DNA from: Aedes albopictus
Lineage: Eukaryota; Arthropoda; Insecta; Diptera; Culicidae
Length of the DNA stretch: 64,000 nucleotides
Direction: 5' to 3'
Assembly: GCF_035046485.1 (NCBI RefSeq)
Contig: NC_085136.1
Coordinates: 325,714,175-325,778,174 of the forward strand
Below are positions 52,140-64,000 of the stretch, piece after piece. The position numbers and the translations under genes were made by a program. The notes below the pieces were generated by a model. It ran no database searches and had not been told where the DNA came from. It saw only the letters and a list, made by a program, of their open reading frames with translations. The first letter of the stretch is position 1. Each line of letters opens with the position of its first letter.

Positions 52140-53660
52140 AGAAGTCGTTTTCGTCAATTCAGGATTCATGCTGGAATTTTTTCAAGTGTTCTTCTTTCAC
52201 GGATTCCTCCAGGAATACTATAGGATAGGAATTCTACAGAATAGGATTTCTCCTGGTATTCACAATATGTATACGATTGATCTCGGTATACTTTCCGGGA
52301 TTCTTTCGGAGACTCCTTCCAGTATGCCCCAAGAATTTTCTTCAAGGATTCTTCCAGGATTCTTTCTGCGTTCTTGCTGAGTTTCTATCGGAATTTCCTT
52401 AAGGGAATCTTTTAGTTATTCCTCCCGAAATTTCTTTGCTGGAGTGCTTTCGGGATTCTTTAAATAATGCTTCTCCAGATTCATTAAGAGATTTCTCCTG
52501 AATTCTTTTAGATATTTTTGTAGGGATTCTTTCCGGGCATTTCTCATTGACTTTTTTCAGGATTTCTTCATGGCCTCCTCCCGAGATTCTCTCAGGGATT
52601 CCTTAAGAGATTTCTCCTGAGACTCTTCACCAGAGCCCGAGATTTCTTCAGAGATTTCTTCCGGGAATCTTTCAATAATTCCTCCCGAGATTGCTCCCGC
52701 AGTTCTTTCAGGGGCTATAAGCGATTCAGGAATGTCTTAAGGAATTCTACCTGGGATTTCACCTAGAATTCCCTAGGATTTATTTTGGCAATCCATAATT
52801 GAGTTTTCCAAAGTTTTCTTTAGGAATATTTCCTAGAACTTCTCCATAGATTCCTTTCGGGATTCTTCCAGAGATTTGTGCAGGATCCCTTCAGCGATTT
52901 TTCTTGAGAATCCTTATGGGATTCTTCCAGAAATTTCTTTAGACATTTATCCCATGATTTTTTTCGAGATTTCTCGAGGGATTATTTTTGAGAGTTTTTC
53001 AGAAATTCCTCTAGAAGTTTCTCAGTAGATTTTTCTAGTAATTCCTCCAGGAATTATTCCAGCAATTCATCTTCCTCCAGACGCTCCTGCAAAAAAAAAC
53101 TTGCAAGATTTCCTCCAAAGATTCTAGCAAGAAATCGTTCAGATACACTTGCAAGAATGCCTTCAGTGATTTCGCTTGAGTCGGCTATAAAAGTTCCATC
53201 AGCGTTTTTTTTTTTTCAAAATTCTTCCCGAAATTCCAAGTGTACATCCATGTATTTTCCTGAAGCTCCTCTACAGATTCCGTCAAAAGTTCTAGGAGAT
53301 TTTTTTAAATTTTTTTTTCCAGAATTTGTTTAGAAATTCTTAAGAGTTTCTTCCGCGAACTCCTACAAGTATCTTTTAAAGAATTTGTGCAAGTGTTCCT
53401 GCTGGGGTTGATTTAGAAATTCCGTCATGGAATCATTCAGAACTTCTTTCAATAATTTCTTCGAATATTACCTAGGGATTCTCCAGGATTTTTTTTCTGG
53501 AAATCATCCAGGAAATGTTCCTCAAGATTCTCCCAATAATTCCTCTTCTAGAACTTCTTCAGAAGTTCCTCCAAATACATCATCAGAAATTTCTTAAGGA
53601 ATTTCTTATGAAATTATTGTAAGAATCCATTTAGAGGTTTCTCCAGGGTTCCATTTGTAA
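52140..53660. repeat. GATTCTTCCAGGAATTCC-type degenerate repeats
   Basis: Plus strand is dominated by GGGATTCTTTC, AGATTTCTCC and TTCCTCCAGGAAT units. It is the complement of the 42-43 kb block. No gene. Confidence 0.6.
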
Positions 53661-53675
53661 GAATAATATTAATCA

Positions 53676-53932
53676 AGTCGAAACGCGGAATTTGGTGCGG
53701 GCGAACTTCGATTTTTCTCCAAATTCTTGCATCAGACCTAACTTCGGAATTGATGCGCAGTTTAGCGGACCTGGCGATCTACATAGCGCACTACTTAGAG
53801 ACGAACCAGCCAAGGGCTGAAAGTCTCTCAAATAAAGATAAATCAATCAGCGCACTACTTGCGAAGTTAGGTCCAACGTATGGATTTGGAGAACTATCGA
53901 AGTTCGCTCGCACCAAATTACGTGTTTCGACT
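53676..53932. mobile_element. TIR element, AGTCGAAAC termini
   Basis: 257 bp with about 65-70 bp inverted repeats: AGTCGAAACGCGGAATTTGG and its near complement at the right, with CGAACTTCGAT and TAACTTCG conserved on both arms. Non-coding. Confidence 0.75.
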
Positions 53933-53999
53933 GGATTGATAATATGTGTTCTTACACGGATACTAGGGTGGCTCAAGCTTGTATGGAAAAACCACATGT

Positions 54000-54905
54000 A
54001 CAAAAGTTCGATGAGCCTCCTCTACATTTCATTGTACACACTCAGTTTCAATTTCGCTGTTCGGTAATTATTTTACAGGAAAAATTCGGTAAAGAGAAAA
54101 AAACAACCGTATTCCGGTATTTATCGTCCGTTTTACAAGAGTTCGGTAATTTTCTTACCGATAGAATTGTGAATTAGTCATCATCTGTCAAATTTATTAC
54201 AGTACGCTCTGTGAAATGGAGATATTACCGTACCCTGTAAAAAAGTACCGAACAATTTTGTACATTCCACGCTTTATGACCGAAATCCGGTAAACTGTTT
54301 GCTTGTGTCAAAGTGGTCACATTGTTGATTTGTTTCCCACTCCAGTTAACATGGCTAGAGATGTTGATTTGGTGTTATTTGCTAAAAGAATCTGAAGTGA
54401 CCCAATAAAACTGAAGCAATTGGTTGTAGCAGAATCTATCTGTGTCTCAGTGGCAATATCGTGAGTATTCATACAATAATTTCAATAATTGTGCACAGAA
54501 ATAAACAACATGACGTTCCAGGTCCTCCTGCGCTCCATTAACACGAAAACTTGACTAGCTGAAGGAACCCTCAAGCAATCTATCAATGTCCAAGCAAATA
54601 TGTTCCGGAAAGTATGTAACTTTACTACGTTGTAAAAAAATCTGCCCAATAAATTAAGAAAACCTTAACTGTGTCCGATTTTTCAATTAAATAATGTACC
54701 GAAATACTGTAAACCTACAAAAGAAAATAAAGAACTACCGAAATTCTACGGTAATCCACAACTCAACATTCCGGAGAAATTCGGTAATTTTTGACAGCTC
54801 GTCAAAAATCTAAATAATCGGACGTTCAGTAATCTTTTCGATTACCGAACGGATTACCGAACGTTCAGCTGTTGAGATTTCGGTAAAAAATTACAGTATA
54901 CTGTA
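54000..54905. repeat. TTCGGTAA-rich region
   Basis: TTCGGTAAT and ATTACCGAA motifs recur in both orientations (54060-54300, 54700-54900). It may be one TIR element whose ends I cannot fix. No gene. Confidence 0.4.
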
Positions 54906-54920
54906 AACAAATCTAAGTGT

Positions 54921-55470
54921 CTATATGACGCCACGATAATCTCTGGTAAAAATATCAGCTCAATCCGTTAACATTTGGACTCGTTTGAAGTTTTTATGGG
55001 AAAATATCGATTTTTGCATTTTTCTCATTAGAGGCTCTAATTTTTTTTAAACCACGTAATCGATCCTATAGAAATATGCCGAAAAACTTTGTTGAAGACC
55101 GCAACGTGCAGACACTTGCGAAGAAAGCTATAGCCTAGACAGTACGAGCCTATTCAATGAGATATTATTGCTATTGTTATTCCTTTACATGTTAAATGTT
55201 AAGCACCACCAGATGGTCTGCATGTAATTACTTTCTTACAAGTTTCGGATGACTTTGCGGCCTTTGATAGAGTTTTTCGGTACATATAAGACTATAGTTC
55301 TATTGAATCGGTTATGAGTTTTAAGTAAAAATAGTGCCCCTCATGTGAAAAATGCAAAAGGCGATGTTTACCTATATAAACTCCCATACAAACTTCAAAT
55401 GAGTTTAGCACCGCCCAAATGTAAGCGAATTGAGCTGTAAATTTGACCAGAGCACCGTGGCGTCATATAG
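54921..55470. mobile_element. TIR element, CTATATGACGCCACG termini
   Basis: 550 bp. CTATATGACGCCACG at 54921 has its complement CGTGGCGTCATATAG ending at 55470. The arms continue to match through CTCTGGT and AGCTCAAT. The interior repeats TTCAAATGAGTTT-type motifs in both orientations. No transposase. Confidence 0.75.
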
Positions 55471-55956
55471 AACGAAATGAGAAGGGGGTCCATTGAACTT
55501 TTTAACATGTGGTATTTTGAGCCACGCTAATGGATACATTTCAAAATTTATCCACGGTTTATCTCAGAAAACCCTCCAGAAAATTTTTAAGACATCCTTC
55601 GTGGAATTCCAACAGAATGATCTGCGGAAGGTATTTTCCAGGGATTTCTTCAGATACTCCTCTAGGCAGTCCATGTGGCTTTTTTACCACCGGGAAAAAA
55701 TCAGATAGTCTTTCATGGATTACTTTATAAATTTCTCCAGGATTCTTTTACGAATTACTTATTTTTTCCTGAAATTTCTTCAGAGATTCCTCAAGTAGTA
55801 ATTCTTGGAATTTGTCCTCTGAACAATACAATAGTCAAACTTACTAAATGAGGACTACTACAGAAATTCTTTCAGGAATGCCTAATTGAATTCATCGAAA
55901 TTCCTTCTGTGATGCTCAGCCGTACTCTATAGTTCACTTAAGATGATACAGGATAT

Positions 55957-56081
55957 CCAAGTAACATTTTGCACTCAAATGCACTAGAAGAGGTTCTTAG
56001 AACTATCATAAAATCAGAATAAAAGATATTAGGTTTTGAAAACCTTCACAAAACAAATTAGATATCAATAAGTTACATGGG
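55957..56081. mobile_element. CCAAGTAACATTTT-type MITE (second copy)
   Basis: Starts CCAAGTAACATTTT and ends AAGTTACATGG, with the internal CACTAGAAGAGGTTC shared with the copy at 6429-6565. About 125 bp. Confidence 0.6.
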
Positions 56082-56199
56082 AGTGCTTCCATACGCACAA
56101 TTTCAAACTTTCCTGCGAATTTATACCTTCTAAACCAAATTTGAAGACCACGGTTCATTTGGCAAACTACGCAGCATACAGTAATCAACCAAGGGTTTT

Positions 56200-59100
56200 C
56201 ATGAGTTTTCTTCTGCTTGTAAGGTCGCGTAACTTTCTACTAGTGTCTCAGCCCAACAAAAAGTTATATTTGATTACAAATGTGGTTACCATTTCCAAAT
56301 GATCTAGCCTTTTCGACGATCGGTTATTAGACTGCCTAAACAACCGCCCGCGTACGTCCAACGCTTCTTCTCTCTGTCGTTTTTCGATCCTTCGCTTGAA
56401 CGTCCTTCGATGGTCGTGTCGATGTTTGTCAAATGCGCGCGCGACAGAACAAACACTGGAAAAGCCATAGTCACATTTTCTTCTATTTGATCAACCAACC
56501 AGCCAATGTTTCTGCTGGTGCTGGTCTTGCTGCTACTTTCTCTTCTGGTCAATAAATTCCGCTAAACATGTACGGAACGTGCGCCAAAGGCCGCCGATAG
56601 GTTTGTTTGAGTTGCGGGAGGGGGTGATGGTAGAACAGCAGCTGCCGGAAATGAGAGTCTCATTATTGTTTGCTTCGAAATTTAATATGCAGGTTATCTA
56701 ATCGTTCCGCCGTCGCCGACGCCGCCCAACAACAGGTCCTTTTATAGGCTGCGTTGTCGTTGTGGGTTCCTTTTCGGTTGGGGTGTTATTGTTGCCGAAG
56801 GGCACGAGAGCCGAGGAGAGGGGAATACGTGCATGCTCTGCTATAAGATGGTTATATATGTGGAGGGTGCTGGTGACGATTGTCTTCTTTGTTTTGTCGA
56901 TGAAAGGGGGGTGACAGTTTGCGGTAAGATAATTAGGCCGATATGTACTGATCGATGATAGCCATTTGTTGGAGTTTCCGAACCGAAGTTATATTTAGCT
57001 TCTGAAAATATTCGTTAGCATGGTTATTAGAGGGACCCTCGATATTATAATCATCAAAGATGTCCTTAGCCAAGGACTTAAGTCCTTGTTCGATTGAAGA
57101 TCTCTTCAAGTTGGAAATAGCTCCACTGTCTTTGGGTATTGACAGAGAAATTTCTCAGTTGATAATCACAAAAGGGAAAATAGATCAATAAGCTGAACAG
57201 CAGACTCAGTCTCTATGGGGAAACAATGCTAAAATTTTAGAACTTATAAATCTATCATTGCCAAATCCGTATTTTGTAGGGGTCGGAAGGATCTGAGAAG
57301 TGTCATTTATCCCTCCTCAAATTGGAAGATCGTGAATCAAGGAAATTCTGTTTTTCGATTTCATCCTCTGGGAAAACGAATCCAAATGTCCATTGTCTGC
57401 CATTGTGCCCCAGTAAAGAAATCTAAATCATCTTCCTCATAGCAAACACAAAGAACCAGAAACAACAGTAGCAACAGCATCAGCCACAGCAAACAGCAGC
57501 GACAAAAATAAAACAAACCGACTGGAAACGAATCTAATTTAGGTTGTCACCCTGTCTTACATTTTAAAAATTTAATTTACGTGTGTTTCAGTTCTTGTCT
57601 CTGTTTCTATATATTATTTTTGGTGTCATTTTAAGTAAAAAAACAACGATAAAGGAAAACAAACAAAAAGAAGAGCAAACAAAATCCGGGAAAAGCAGGC
57701 AGCAGCTCCGAGGCTGCTCCCCGAGATATCATCTTTCGGCACACTAATTCAATTATGGAGCGTGTGAGATAAAGCGCGCCGCCTTTGCCCCATTTGCCTT
57801 GCCATTGCCTCTGACGGCGGTGCCCGTCGTGTCCTGTAGAGCAGTATAATCGCAAATCGCAAAACAAGTACATACATATCCCGAGCATAGCGCGAGCGAG
57901 TGAGTGAATGTGTGGTGCACCGGAATCTATATCCAGAGAGCCAGAATCTGTAACACTACTCTACCCGAGAGTTCGTTGGGATGGGTTCGCCCGACTGCCT
58001 TCCACTTTTTTTTTCTGTGCATATAATAGCGAGTTTGCCATACGTTTTTATGTAGAGAGCCAAACGATTTTCCGTTTTTTATACTTTTTGACTTACATAT
58101 AGTTCCGTATTTTTTCCAAGAGAGTGCAAGAACAAATTTTCCACTTCCCTTTTCTTCTGTATTTCGGCCACTTGTACACTTGAATGGTATTGTTGCACAA
58201 AACGAAAACTTCTGTCACTGGAGGAAAATACAGGAAAAAAATGTTTCTAATCTGAGAGAGTTCACGATACGAGAGCAAGAGTTCAAAAGTTAAGAGGCAA
58301 TCAGATTCGAAAAATTCTGTAGTCAACATGCAAACTGTGCCTTCATACAGTAGGAAAATAGGGGAAAATTGCCAAAAACTGGACAGCCGCACACACACGT
58401 CTTTGTTCCGATGAATAATGCAGCATCATAAAGTATTTTTGTTTGTTTTCTGTTTATTGCCGTTACTAGTAATTATATCAAGTATTATCTATTACACACT
58501 CTGGTTCAGCTTTTATACTCGTGTAGCAGAGTTGGAATGACCGTATGACTCATTTTTCCTTTCCTTCCTTCGAATTCATATTCATTTCCATTAGAGTTTC
58601 AGTTCTTTCTTGTTATCAAGCCAGTTCCATTTACCATTTTTCCATCTCTACACATTGTTTCCCCGTTTCATTTCTTTATCATTATTATGAGTAACAAAAA
58701 AAAAAAAAATAAACCGAAAATCAATAATCAGACATCCTCGAGACTGTGCAGCAGCAAGCGCAAAATAGCCAAACAAGCATCAAGCGGACCGACGAAACCG
58801 AACGAAACGAGCAATCACGTGACACAGTTTCCAAACGCGAATCAAGCGAAATTAAAACGTTCCCATTTGCCGTTCCCCAGGCCCAGCCCCATCCCATCCC
58901 AGCCCTATCACCCTTCGGCCACAATCTTCTCCCACCCCACCACCACAATACAGGAGTTAGCTTCCGACTGTTCGTTCGTTCGGTACGCGATTGGTAGGTC
59001 GCCGTCGCCATCACCGGTGGCAGCGAGGGCGGGTAGCAAAAACGAAAACAACAATTAGAAAAATCGAATTTGGATTAAAAGGGACAATTAGCGTTATGAT

Positions 59101-59240
59101 GATGATGATGATTGGACCGATGCCGAACGGCCATCGTACGGAATTGAATCGCGCGGCGGTGATTTAAAATGTTTAAGAAAATTATGGAAAACTTTCCCGA
59201 TGAGAGTAGTCTGTGACTTTGCACGGTAGTGTTGTAGAGA
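56200..59240. other. Mostly unique region, no supported gene
   Basis: Repeat content drops here. 56300-56920 is GC-richer (CAGCAGCTGCCGG, GCCGTCGCCGACGCC). The frame at 58687-59058 is low-complexity and basic/Ser/Pro-rich with no domain. Part of this could be an untranslated exon or regulatory DNA of a neighbouring gene. Confidence 0.35.
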
Positions 59241-59390
59241 ACAGTATAAAGCGCGCACCACTAAACGCACCCCTCACGCAGCGCTGAACGCAGCAGGCGC
59301 GGTTTTCCTTAGTTTGTTCGTGTGTTCGTCAGGATTTACGCATAGTGGTTTGGTTCATGCGTGATGCAATTCGCTTAACGTATACAATAT
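59241..59390 (+). promoter_or_regulatory. Candidate TATA promoter and non-coding first exon
   Basis: AGTATAAAGCGCGC at about 59241-59254 is a good TATA box in GC-rich sequence. About 30 bases later a GC-rich leader begins. A donor GTAAGC starts at 59391. The gene it would serve lies beyond or is unrecognised. It is inferred from motifs only. Confidence 0.35.
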
Positions 59391-59639
59391 GTAAGCATGC
59401 TTTATTTTCTCAGGATTGGAACTATTATCGGTGGTGGAGTGCTCGTTATAGGCATTTGTTACAAGCTATGAAATCGGGTTGGTACTTTATCGGACAGTAT
59501 TCAACAATGGTGGACTCTAAAGTTGGTCAGAATAAACCGTGTGTATCATAAACCAGAAATTCCAAAAGTTTGGCGTTCTTGTGAAAATTTTTTAACGTCT
59601 ACTGTTTCGAACACTTCAAGGTGAAAGTCATCAGCTTCT

Positions 59640-60330
59640 ACTTTTTAACCATGTATTTTGCCTCGCATTTTCTCGAACACAAATCCGAAGATTTGTCAAA
59701 CGAGTTGGTCTGAAATTGCTAATACTTGGTGTTCACTGCAAGTGAGCAAACAACTAGTAACATTTAAAGACCAACTCTTTTGAAGAGTGTCCAGATTTGT
59801 GCCAGAGAAAATTTGTGTAAGACAAATGGCCGCCATTTTGGCGGACATCTTTGAACTTCAGCACAAGGTTCACATAGGCGAATCTAGCTTTTTCCTTTTT
59901 TTCACTCATCCTCCATAAAAAACACGAGAAAGAGTGGGATGAAAGGGGGTGATAGTGCACCCTTTTTATCCTTCTCTTTCTCGTGTTTGTTTAAGAGGAT
60001 AAGTAAGAAAACAAAGCTGGTGCACCGATTGAGCTGAATTTGTAACTGTAAATAAACGTTGAGAAAGAATTTTTAAATTGTATTTTTCTTATTGAAAAAA
60101 AAAATACAATACTTCATATATTTTTGGAAATTTTGCTAAAAATTAAGTAGATCGTCACCAAAACTCGCCAATATATTGAATTTCATTAATCTGACGTAAA
60201 ACCTGCATTCAGATGATCGAATGGTATTATATACAGCTCTTAAATTATGGAAAAAATTAAAAATGGTTGAACAAAACGCTAGATATTTAAATTTTATTAT
60301 ATTCCACCTTTATTAACTCAGCAAAGGAAT
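59640..60330. repeat. Dispersed AT-rich repeat (copy 2, inverted) with hairpin
   Basis: From about 59990 to 60310 this is the reverse complement of the 39.79-40.06 kb repeat (CATTCAGATGATCGAATG, AATGGTTGAACAAAACG). Just before it, 59918-59991 forms a hairpin: AACACGAGAAAGAG pairs with CTCTTTCTCGTGTT. Confidence 0.6.
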
Positions 60331-61054
60331 AGCTGGGAAACTTGAATTCAATTGAAGGCTAAGTAGAAATCTTATGAAGCTATCTGGAATGAATAACGTC
60401 CCTAAGATCTCAAGTTACATATTCAGCTTTCTTATGGCTGAAAACTAATGTTACAACCAAACAGTTAAAGCTCCGCTTCATGACAAAACCACAATTTTGA
60501 ATTTTTGAAATAAAAAAAAACATGTAATGGCTCTTTAAATATACTGAAACCTAAAGTTTTTTTTTCTCAATTTTTTATAGTTTTTTCCGTAATTTTAAAG
60601 TATTGGTTGGCTTACATTTTCCTGGCGTAGCTTATAATTTAGTGGAATTTTGTTTTCGCATACATATAACTTTTAAGGAATTATACAGATACAAACAAGT
60701 TGCCGATTTCTTCTGTATTCTTAACATTATTTCATGAATATCGTCGAGGTCGAGACCTGTTGTTCAAAAAGTTGTTGAAACCTGGAATCAATACATTACA
60801 ATACAAAACTCCGAATTTGAGCCAAAAATATTGAAGTTAAGAGGTGGTGCAATCGCCGCAAATTTCAGTTTTCGAATAATAAAAAGATGTTCTCACTTTA
60901 AGTGTCACAAATTTTTCAATTTTCAACTGACATTAAATCTTTCTTATGAATCTCTTTCAAATTGATTAAAAATAAAGTGGAACACTTGTTTGTAAAATAA
61001 CATAAAATATGTGTGTTTTCAGGATTTTTTTCTTTTTACAAAAAAAAAATAGAG
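60331..61054. other. AT-rich sequence, no gene
   Basis: Long T/A tracts; no domain or repeat family recognised. Confidence 0.35.
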
Positions 61055-61509
61055 TAAAGTGTGGTACGGTCAAAATTTAGTCACACCATTTTTTTATGAC
61101 TTTAGATTTCGTACACCAAAACAGCTTATTTTTGGACCAGTAATGGTAAATTATATGTAGCTTATACCATAAAATAGATAAAATTGAATGAAATTTTTAC
61201 ACAACATTTTGATATGCATACTTTACGAACAGAAAAATTTTCATTGAAATCGGTTAACTTTTTCTGGTTATTTAAATAAAACAGTAAAAATGTGTTCTTA
61301 TTTTTAAATCCTCCTTGTACAAAACTTTAAAATTGTAGATCTCGGGAATCAACAATATCTCCGCAAATACTAAACCGATTTTGATGAATATTTTATGGTA
61401 TAAACTGCATACAATGTACCATTACTGGTCCAAAAATCAGCGTTTTTGGTGTACGCAGTCTAAAGTTATAAAAAAATGTATGACCAAAATTTGACCGTAC
61501 CACCCTTTA
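61055..61509. mobile_element. TIR element with ~95 bp arms
   Basis: 455 bp. TAAAGTGTGGTACGGTCAAA at the left has its near complement at the right end. Further arm segments TGGACCAGTAATGGTA and TTTTGGTGTAC-type strings are shared. No coding sequence. Confidence 0.75.
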
Positions 61510-62400
61510 TGACAATTTTTTTAGTGCTGGACATATTTCCAATATTAAAGTGTGCTTTTGCAGATATAATAATTTGTTGCCTGAATAAACTGGCAGATTT
61601 TTTTTTCAAAACCAGATACTAACCAGACTTAAAAAAAATATATGTAAAAATATGTATTTTTTTTCTTTTTAAACATGAACATATTTTTGATATCAGAATA
61701 CTCCAAGAATCGAAACGAGCAACTTTTTATGCATAAAAGAATCAAAAATCTATTGAATTTCTCATTTTCCCTATATCTGTTTTCAGACGTTTGTTTTACA
61801 TTTATTTATGTTGAAACAATTTTCTAAAGGTACAGTTTGTTTAAAACTTTCTTAGGCAACAAAAATATCGGCAAAAGCACGCAAAAACATTTGGAATATA
61901 TCAATAATAACAAAAGTTAGTAGGTTTATTACCACGCAACGCAACGCAATGCAACGCAATAACAAAAGTTAGTAGTTTTAGTAAAAAGAAGAAAAATAAA
62001 TAAAAGAAATCTTATATCATATTTTGCGTATATTTGGCAAAAATGTATTCTTCATGTTTATGTGACATAAATTTAAAGAGATTCACAAAAAAAATGAAAA
62101 TCAGTAGCAAATTTATCATTTTATTACTTGAAAATTCAACTTTGAGGCGCTTACGCCACCTCTAAATTATTTCAGGCTTACACTCTTCGAATTCCACGTT
62201 TCAACCATTTTTGAAAAGTAGACCTGATTCCTATTCCAATTTTTAAGAAAATCGTTGCTGAATTGGATCAGCTTACACCATTTATTTTTTTTTCCATTGA
62301 CCACTCGCTTATTCGAAGACTTCTTGGTTTATCAAACTTTTTGTTTTTCGTTTCTTTTTTTGTGTTAGTCCAAAGAAGATATTTTGGAAAAAATACCAAA
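61510..62400. other. AT-rich sequence, no gene
   Basis: Contains an ACGCAACGCAACGCAATGC minisatellite at about 61935-61960. Otherwise nothing recognised. Confidence 0.35.
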
Positions 62401-64000
62401 AAGAACTCCTGAAGGATTCCTACAACGAACTCATATAGAGGATACTTGTAAAGGCTTACAGGTTTCCCAGACAAGCTAGTTAAGGATACGTACAAGCAAC
62501 TCTCGAAAAGTTTTTAGAAAGATTTCCAGAAAGAACCCCTGAAGAAGTCCTTGAACAAAGTTTCGGTGGATTTTCAGAAGAAACTTCTGAAAGATTCCCT
62601 CAAGGAACTCCTATAGAATGCTCACAGGGAACTTGTGGAAATTCACAGGTTTCCAAGAAGAACTCATGCATGATTTTAAAATAAAGAAAATGTGAAAGAA
62701 TCCCACAAGGAATTTCTGAATTATTTTCAGAAGACACTTTTGGAGGATTTGCAGAAGCTACTTAGGAGTATTTTCAGACGAAATTCCTGGATGATTTCCA
62801 GACAGAGGTTCTGAAAGATTCCCAGAAGGTACTGCAGGAGAACTCTTGAATGTTTTGGAGGATTTCAGAAGAAACTCCCAGAGACTCCCAGAAGGACTTC
62901 CTGGAGGTTTCAAAAGGAACCCCCAAGAACTCACAGAAGGAATTCCTATTTTTTTTTAGAAAAACCCTAGTAAGTATATCTAGGTAAATTTTTAGGACAA
63001 TTCTGTAGAGAATTCAGCAGAATCTCTTGATAGAATCCGATAATGATGTCATGGATAAATTTCAGAACGCCTTTTGGAATTCTAATGCAAAAACTTCGTC
63101 ATGAAACTATACCTTCCAAAATATATTTCTGAAGGAATTTCACACGGAAATCCTGGATGATTTTCAGAAGATGCTTCTGGAGGATTTTCTGCAGAAATTC
63201 CAAGATGACCCCTAGGAGAAACTCCTGGAAGAATCCGAGCAGGAACTACAGGAGAATTCCCTGTAGGAACTTCTAGAGGATTTTCAGAAGCAACTTATTG
63301 AGACGGGAGTTCCACCGAAGGGTTTCTAAAAGAAATTACGAAAAAATTACAAAGACTATTCTGGAGAAATTTCCGCAGAAGCTCTTGGAGGAATTCAAGA
63401 ATGAAGTCATATATGAATTTCAGAAGGAACTGCTACAGGAATCTAAAAAAACTTTTTAAAATGCTAGACAAAATTCCTGCAGAAATCCCAGACGACAAAC
63501 CGTAGAGAAATTCTGTGAAACATACCAGAAGAATTACCAAGAAAATACCGGAAGGAACTCCTTGAAAAATCTCAGAAGAAAACTGTTGGATGCCTAGAAT
63601 AGTTTAGACGAATGTCAAGAAGAATTCCTGGAAAAACTCAGAAGACATTTTTGGGGGATCTACTGAAGAAAGCGCCGGATGAGATCTTCGAAGAAATTTA
63701 GAAGGTACATCTGGGTGAAGCCTTTGGAAGAATTGCTTGGGTCAAACGCATAACTCATTTCTTAAGAATTCTTCGTAGAAACCCCACGAGTAATTTGAAA
63801 AGAAACATTTCGGATAATTCCAAAACAAACTTAGACCTTAGAAGGTTTCCTAGAAAAACTCCTGGATGGTTCCTAAAAAATCTTATAAAGGAATCGCACA
63901 AGAAATTCCTGGAGAGTTTTCAGAATAAATTCCTGGATTATTCCCAGAAAGAGCTCCTGGAACGTTGCCATATGTAACTCCAGGAGAACTCCCTGAATGA
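62400..64000. repeat. GAACTCCTGGAGGATTTCAGAAG degenerate repeats
   Basis: Units such as CTCCTGAAGGATTCC and TTTCAGAAGGAACTTCTGG continue to the window end. Related to, but distinguishable from, the 42 kb block by the frequent GATTTTCAGAAG motif. No gene. Confidence 0.6.

Noticed and set aside
1..64000. CRISPR array, operon or bacterial defence system
   Set aside because: Introns, SINEs and eukaryotic gene structure make this an animal genome; the regular repeats are degenerate minisatellites without spacers of constant length.

Overview
The window looks like a piece of a culicine mosquito genome, most likely Aedes. It is AT-rich and mostly non-coding, short exons lie between long repeat-filled introns, and it carries repeat families I associate with Aedes: tRNA-derived Feilai-type SINEs, RTE/JAM1-type and LOA/Lian-type LINEs, BEL/Pao LTR elements, and many short foldback elements (MITEs). 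The species call is inference from these repeats and from insect-like proteins; no database was searched.

Layout. 0-3.4 kb: degenerate short-period repeats, a foldback element, and a ~150 bp tandem array with a MITE inserted in it. 3.4-5.4 kb: largely unique, with a GC-rich patch. 5.4-7.1 kb: an RTE retrotransposon (minus strand) whose reverse transcriptase is missing. 7.2-10.7 kb: degenerate TTTCAGG-type repeats and a second tandem array. 12.35-16.45 kb: a large chaoptin-like leucine-rich-repeat transmembrane protein gene (three exons visible, plus strand). 16.9-18.9 kb: two minus-strand genes, a small SAM-dependent methyltransferase-like protein and, 77 bp upstream of its ATG, a seven-finger C2H2 zinc-finger protein. 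20.2-28.1 kb: a MITE, then a decayed BEL/Pao element (gag, protease, RT, integrase remnants) split by an RTE fragment and a LOA-clade LINE. 28.5-46.4 kb: a plus-strand gene with a 5'UTR exon, a first coding exon with a hydrophobic signal segment, a 14 kb intron packed with repeats, and downstream exons encoding a cysteine-containing extracellular module; splice phases agree across the gap. 46.4-56.2 kb: SINE, RTE and I-like LINE remnants, including a U6 snRNA copy fused to a LINE 3' end. 56.2-59.6 kb: mostly unique sequence with a candidate TATA promoter and non-coding first exon near 59.25 kb. 59.6-64 kb: AT-rich repeats, a MITE, and more short-period repeats.

How it works together. Only four protein genes are supported: the LRR receptor-like gene, the methyltransferase, the zinc-finger gene and the split signal-peptide gene. 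The LRR gene and the methyltransferase gene converge and their 3' ends probably overlap. The methyltransferase and zinc-finger genes lie head to tail with almost no space between them. Everything else is transposon-derived or has no recognisable function.

The most interesting observation is the U6-LINE chimera at 50.24-50.66 kb. It has a U6-like 5' part, a LINE 3' part, a terminal A-tract and a short matching flank on both sides, which is the structure expected from template switching during LINE reverse transcription.
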